Source: Paraglaciecola sp. T6c (GTDB lineage: Bacteria > Pseudomonadota > Gammaproteobacteria > Enterobacterales > Alteromonadaceae). From it: 64,000 nucleotides of DNA. The notes under the pieces are model-generated. The model saw nothing but the letters and a program-made list of their open reading frames with translations, had not been told where the DNA came from and made no database searches. Made by a program: the position numbers and the translations under genes. Of this stretch, positions 60,371 through 64,000 are shown in pieces; position 1 is the first letter of the stretch, and every line of letters starts with the position of its first letter. The stretch is taken from NCBI RefSeq assembly GCF_000014225.1, contig NC_008228.1:186001-250000 (forward strand), read 5' to 3'.

Positions 60371-61648
60371 ATGCCGACCTTGCTACAGTCTATGTTTTCC
60401 TTGTTGTTTTCAGCCGCTATTTTGCTCGTTGGCCATGGCCTGCAACTTACAATCGTGCCTCTTTATGCAATAAGTTTAGGGTGGGAGCCGGATTTAATTG
60501 GTTATATTGGCTCAAGCTACTTTCTTGGTTTTGTGCTGGGTTGTTTAACGGTTCCCCGTCTAGTAGCCCGGGTCGGACATATACGGGTGTTTACCGTACT
60601 AATTGCACTTTTTACGGCTTCACTGCTGTTTATTGGTTTAGTTGATCATTTTGCACTTTGGCTCATTGCCCGCTGTCTTATTGGCTGGGGCATTGCGGGC
60701 ATTTATATGGTCATTGAAAGCTGGCTTAATGATAAGACGAGTATCGAGCACCGAGGTAGCGTACTTTCTGTGTATACCGTGATCTCGCTTTCAGCTATCT
60801 GCGTGGGGCAGTTATTGGTGGGCTTTGAGCTTGGTTATGCTGGCTTATTTATGTTGGCGGCTGCATTACTGGTATTGGGTATTGTACCCGTGGGGCTAAC
60901 TAGGCGGGCTGCTCCGCAGCCTATTCCGGCTGTCAGCTTCAGCTTTAGGCGCTTATTTGCTGTATCGCAAGTGGCCATGGTGGGAGCGTTTTTTGGTGGG
61001 CTAGTGACCGGTGGTTTTTGGGCGTTAGGGCCAGTGATAGCGGATGCTAATCAGTTGAGTGCAGGGCAAGTGGGTGTGTTTATGGCGGTGACGATATTAG
61101 GCGGCACAGCATTGCAATTGCCCGTCGGTCGCTTATCTGACCGGATAGACAGGCGCTATGTGATAACCGGTTTGGCCGTTGTTGCGGTATTAACCAGTAT
61201 TGCAGCTATTATGCTTGATAGCCGCACGCCTGAAGTGATTTATGTGACCATGTTTTTGTTAGGCGGTTTGAGCTTTCCGCTTTATTCCCTGTGCTTAGCT
61301 CATGCCAATGACAATACAGACCTATCCATTATGGAAGTGGGCAGTGGGGTGCTGATGATGAATAGCGTCGGCAGTATTCTTGGGCCCCTTACTGTTTCTT
61401 TTTTGTTGGGGTATACCCATATGGCACTGTTTGTAGTGTCGGGTGTGGCGCTGTCAATTTTGGCTTGCTGGACCTTATATCGTATTCGCTTCCACGATGT
61501 CGCGCGAGAGCATTATGAGCCGTTTGTAAATATGCGAAACACCACTCAAGAAGTGGTCGAAATGGGCTTAGAAAGTGAAGAGCCTGAAGAGCCATTGAAT
61601 ACGAAAGTCGAGACGATAGAGACAGACGAGTCGCTCAGCAAGACATGA
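60371..61648 (+). CDS. MFS transporter (YcaD-like)
   Basis: A major facilitator protein of about 425 residues with twelve predicted membrane helices and the motif-A-like loop GRLSDRIDRRYVI between helices 8 and 9. The first-half loop PRLVARVGHIRVF corresponds to motif A between helices 2 and 3. It resembles the YcaD/TC.DHA-type group of unknown substrates. The C-terminal 45 residues are acidic and cytoplasmic (EEPEEPLNTKVE). I prefer the ATG at 60371; a TTG at 60359 would add four residues. Divergence from the TonB receptor suggests linked transport, which is inference. Confidence 0.88.
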   Translation: MPTLLQSMFSLLFSAAILLVGHGLQLTIVPLYAISLGWEPDLIGYIGSSYFLGFVLGCLTVPRLVARVGHIRVFTVLIALFTASLLFIGLVDHFALWLIARCLIGWGIAGIYMVIESWLNDKTSIEHRGSVLSVYTVISLSAICVGQLLVGFELGYAGLFMLAAALLVLGIVPVGLTRRAAPQPIPAVSFSFRRLFAVSQVAMVGAFFGGLVTGGFWALGPVIADANQLSAGQVGVFMAVTILGGTALQLPVGRLSDRIDRRYVITGLAVVAVLTSIAAIMLDSRTPEVIYVTMFLLGGLSFPLYSLCLAHANDNTDLSIMEVGSGVLMMNSVGSILGPLTVSFLLGYTHMALFVVSGVALSILACWTLYRIRFHDVAREHYEPFVNMRNTTQEVVEMGLESEEPEEPLNTKVETIETDESLSKT

Positions 61649-61722
61649 TGGTGGAGTTCACTTTCACGTTTCGATAAAGTTTGACGGGTGCTTTTTGTGC
61701 ACTAATGATTAGGGATGAAGAT

Positions 61723-62220
61723 ATGAGATTATGGACAGCATTGTTAATACTATTGTTGGCGGGTTGCAGCAGTACTTCTCAAAATAGCGGTAATTCACTG
61801 CGACAACCTGCGCAATTTGGCGGCGAGAGCGCAACCACAGATACCATGGCGTATCGCAACTTGGCCGCTGTTATTTACCCAAAATCTTTTGAGACAGGGG
61901 GTGTTTTCAAAGTGAAAGCAACAGGTCGTCTTGAGGGGCGGGTGTTTTTAAATACCGAGTACGATTACCGCGACCCAAGAAATATCACAATTGTGCTCTC
62001 ACCTGAAATCGCTACCGAGTTTGAAAAAAAGCATGAAATGTCGCCTGAAGCTTACTTCTTGAAAAAGCGCGTTCTGGTAAAAGGGCAACTCGTTCAAGTG
62101 AAGATTTGGTTTAGTTCAAACGGTAAGCGCAGTAACAAGTACTACTACCAAACCCACATGCGCGTCGCTTCAATGGACGACATAAACCTAGTGAGTACCA
62201 CGGCAGCGAATGTTGGTTAG
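61723..62220 (+). CDS. Small outer-membrane lipoprotein of unknown function
   Basis: From the ATG at 61723 (AGGGATG upstream) the protein has 165 residues and opens with a lipoprotein signal ending LLAGC, so Cys13 would be lipidated. The +2 residue is Ser, which favours the outer membrane. A TTG at 61681 in frame adds fourteen residues and spoils the signal. The mature part is a soluble beta-rich domain without a motif I know. It follows the MFS gene by 74 bases on the same strand and may share its transcript. Confidence 0.72.
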   Translation: MRLWTALLILLLAGCSSTSQNSGNSLRQPAQFGGESATTDTMAYRNLAAVIYPKSFETGGVFKVKATGRLEGRVFLNTEYDYRDPRNITIVLSPEIATEFEKKHEMSPEAYFLKKRVLVKGQLVQVKIWFSSNGKRSNKYYYQTHMRVASMDDINLVSTTAANVG

Positions 62221-62296
62221 TACTTTCCTAGCCCTTGGTGCTTCTGTACTTTGTGATTTCATTGTCTAAATACCGTGGATTACACCGTTAACTAGC

Positions 62297-64000
62297 CTAG
62301 TGTTGAGGCAGTTCAGCGCAGAGCTTTTCCACTATGATAGTGGACACCTGTTCGCAAAAATCGAAGCCTGAATAGTCTGGATTAAAACCACTGATAAATG
62401 GCACCGCCATCAAAAAATAGCGCTCGCTTGGTTTGCCAGTGGCTAAAATGGGCTGGTAAGCATCGTTTATTGCAAAGCCTTTTAGTGTCAAGTAGTACTC
62501 ACCGTCTGCACCTATGCTGACATTGTCTCGATCAACACGCTGCTGTTTTTGCCCTTGCGCTTTCTCTTTGAAGCGTACGCAAGCGGGCAGTACTGGTTCG
62601 GCATCAAACATTGAGGTAAAGGGGAAGTCAGCCATGGGTAAATGCTTCTGCCCGGTGCAATCAACAAAAATCTGATATGGCTCTGTGACTGATTGCTTCG
62701 CACTATTTTCATAGTGATACGTAAAACAATGATCGCCTTCTATTTGCACGTTGCTGTTCGTATCAACAGAGATAACCTCAAGCGCTTTGCTTTCGTATAA
62801 CGCTAAGAGTTGTACCGCCGAGGCTTGGGGAATATTGGCTATCATTAAGCCTATCAAGGGCAGTAATTTTTGCTGTAAGCGAAGTGTATCTTCGCCAGAG
62901 AGGTATTTGGCCGGGTGGTTTATGGTGAAACTGAGCAAGGCAAGAACTTCCTTCCATTGCAGGGTTTGCTCATGTTTGATGGATTGCTCAGCCTGAATAC
63001 ATTCAATTTTAAACAGGGTAAACGGGTCGAAAGCCTTTCTCGATTCAAGCATCCAGTCGGTGAATTGCTCTAAGTTCTTATTAGCTATTTTCTGGTAGAA
63101 AGTGTTGTCACGCTTTGCAAGCACCTTCTTGAAATTATGCTCGAAGGTGAAATCTAGGCTCAAAAAACCGTCGTTTTCAGCCCTATGCTCAGCGATTTGT
63201 TGCTCGGTGAGCATGCCTTCTTCAGACACTAATGGATCGTCTAAATGAAAGCGTATGTTAGGTAATAAACCATCCAGTGAGTGCATCACTATTTTAAAAT
63301 CAGGCACGTCCTGTGCTCGTTTGAATTTTAGCTTCTCTTGGTCGTGATAAAAGTGCCCATTGGCTTTACTTAGAGTACGAATTGCATCAATCGCCGTCAG
63401 CGAACTGCCTTTTAACGCCACAGCGTGATTGTATTTATGTTGCAATTTAATGGGCGGGTAAGGCGAGTCAAAATAGCCAGCGACATTTCCTTCGTTCCTG
63501 CGCGGCCATGCATGACCAGTACAGATAATGACTTTATGGAATCCTTTTATCCACCCAGACACGGTATGTACATCGCTGGTTTGACTGTTTGTGCTGGGCT
63601 TGATATCTAAAACTTCACTGTTTACATGCAGATTAATATTTAGGCCATTGCTCGCACCCTTGCGTATAAGCGCGTCAAACTGAGCGTTTAGATAGTCGCC
63701 AAAGAGAAGCCTCGGGATAACATGTTTGACATGTAAATTGGCTTTATCGATGTCGTGGCGTGCGAGGTAAGCGTGACTTTGCTTACCTAACCACTGGGCT
63801 AATGTCTCATCAAATGGGGCTAATTCGTCTGAAGATATATTAGTAATGTGCTCAGTCGATGCGCCTTCTTCGCTGTATGGCATTCCTTTGCCTAAGGAAG
63901 AATTACGCTCAAAAATATCAATACTAAATCGGCTTGCCCCTTGGCTTTGTTCTTGACCTAGTTCGTTGGAAAGTAATTTTTTAATAATAGTCAGAGCACT
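62297..64000 (-). CDS. FAD/NAD(P)-binding protein, 5' end outside window
   Basis: The frame runs from the stop at 62297 through 63883, where an internal ATG exists, and stays open to the window edge. The extra 39 codons encode SALTIIKKLL and IDIFERNSSLGKGMPYS. These are the first helix and second strand of a Rossmann fold with the (F/V)E(R/P)xxxxGxGxPYS pattern of the FAD-NAD(P)-binding family (PF13454-type). The true start and the GxGxxG loop are therefore outside. A second region, VIICTGHAWPRRNEG, resembles the ATG-type motif of flavoproteins. Relatives are often HI0933/YdhS-like oxidoreductases of unknown substrate. It is convergent with the small lipoprotein gene. Confidence 0.8.
   Translation of the reverse strand, partial: SALTIIKKLLSNELGQEQSQGASRFSIDIFERNSSLGKGMPYSEEGASTEHITNISSDELAPFDETLAQWLGKQSHAYLARHDIDKANLHVKHVIPRLLFGDYLNAQFDALIRKGASNGLNINLHVNSEVLDIKPSTNSQTSDVHTVSGWIKGFHKVIICTGHAWPRRNEGNVAGYFDSPYPPIKLQHKYNHAVALKGSSLTAIDAIRTLSKANGHFYHDQEKLKFKRAQDVPDFKIVMHSLDGLLPNIRFHLDDPLVSEEGMLTEQQIAEHRAENDGFLSLDFTFEHNFKKVLAKRDNTFYQKIANKNLEQFTDWMLESRKAFDPFTLFKIECIQAEQSIKHEQTLQWKEVLALLSFTINHPAKYLSGEDTLRLQQKLLPLIGLMIANIPQASAVQLLALYESKALEVISVDTNSNVQIEGDHCFTYHYENSAKQSVTEPYQIFVDCTGQKHLPMADFPFTSMFDAEPVLPACVRFKEKAQGQKQQRVDRDNVSIGADGEYYLTLKGFAINDAYQPILATGKPSERYFLMAVPFISGFNPDYSGFDFCEQVSTIIVEKLCAELPQH

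Overview
The window reads as chromosomal DNA of a marine gammaproteobacterium of the order Alteromonadales, probably near Paraglaciecola/Glaciecola. This is inferred from gene order and protein character: a complete MSHA type IV pilus cluster running into mreBCD-maf-rng-yhdP-nit-tldD, yjgA divergent from pmbA, fadBA next to pepQ, and two TonB-dependent receptors. I found no tRNA, rRNA, CRISPR array, insertion sequence, integrase or phage gene. Two genes are cut by the window edges: an acyl-CoA synthetase on the left and an FAD/NAD(P)-binding protein on the right.

Region 1 (1-7455) is an accessory catabolic module. A minus-strand operon carries the heavy chain, two maturation proteins and the tryptophan tryptophylquinone light chain of an aralkylamine (aromatic amine) dehydrogenase (order B-E-D-A). 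A small c-type cytochrome, a TonB-dependent receptor and an acyl-CoA synthetase follow. A TetR-type regulator is divergent from it, and two tandem inverted repeats lie in the shared intergenic region. The likely logic is outer-membrane uptake, periplasmic oxidation of a primary amine with electrons going to cytochrome c, and CoA activation of the resulting acid.

Region 2 (7549-11312) holds an Lrp/AsnC regulator divergent from astC-astA and a DUF1338 (2-oxoadipate dioxygenase/decarboxylase family) gene, closed by a clear intrinsic terminator. astB, astD and astE are not here.

Region 3 (11510-29813) is the MSHA pilus cluster mshI-I2-J-K-L-M-N-E-G-F-B-A-C-D-O-P-Q, nearly all with overlapping stop/start codons. 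MshE carries the N-terminal c-di-GMP-binding repeats plus a C-terminal tail. MshQ is a 1537-residue protein with a CUB-like and two duplicated LamG-like domains. mshH is absent.

Region 4 (30079-45219) covers cell shape and housekeeping: mreB, a hairpin, mreC, mreD, maf, rng, yhdP, a nitrilase and tldD. These are followed by a calcium-loop Ig-like lipoprotein and the yjgA/pmbA pair. TldD and PmbA are partners in peptide processing.

Region 5 (45294-57790) contains an S9 peptidase, an unrecognised 370-residue protein, a glutathione S-transferase, an NfeD/SPFH pair, pepQ, slt (apparently with a CTG start) and fadB-fadA preceded by a FadR-type palindrome.

Region 6 (57890-64000) contains a TonB-dependent receptor with a His-rich N-terminus, a divergent MFS transporter, a small lipoprotein and the partial FAD/NAD(P)-binding protein.

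No wholly new multi-gene system is evident. The most interesting parts are the extended amine dehydrogenase operon with its operator pair, and the architectures of MshQ and the Ig-like lipoprotein.
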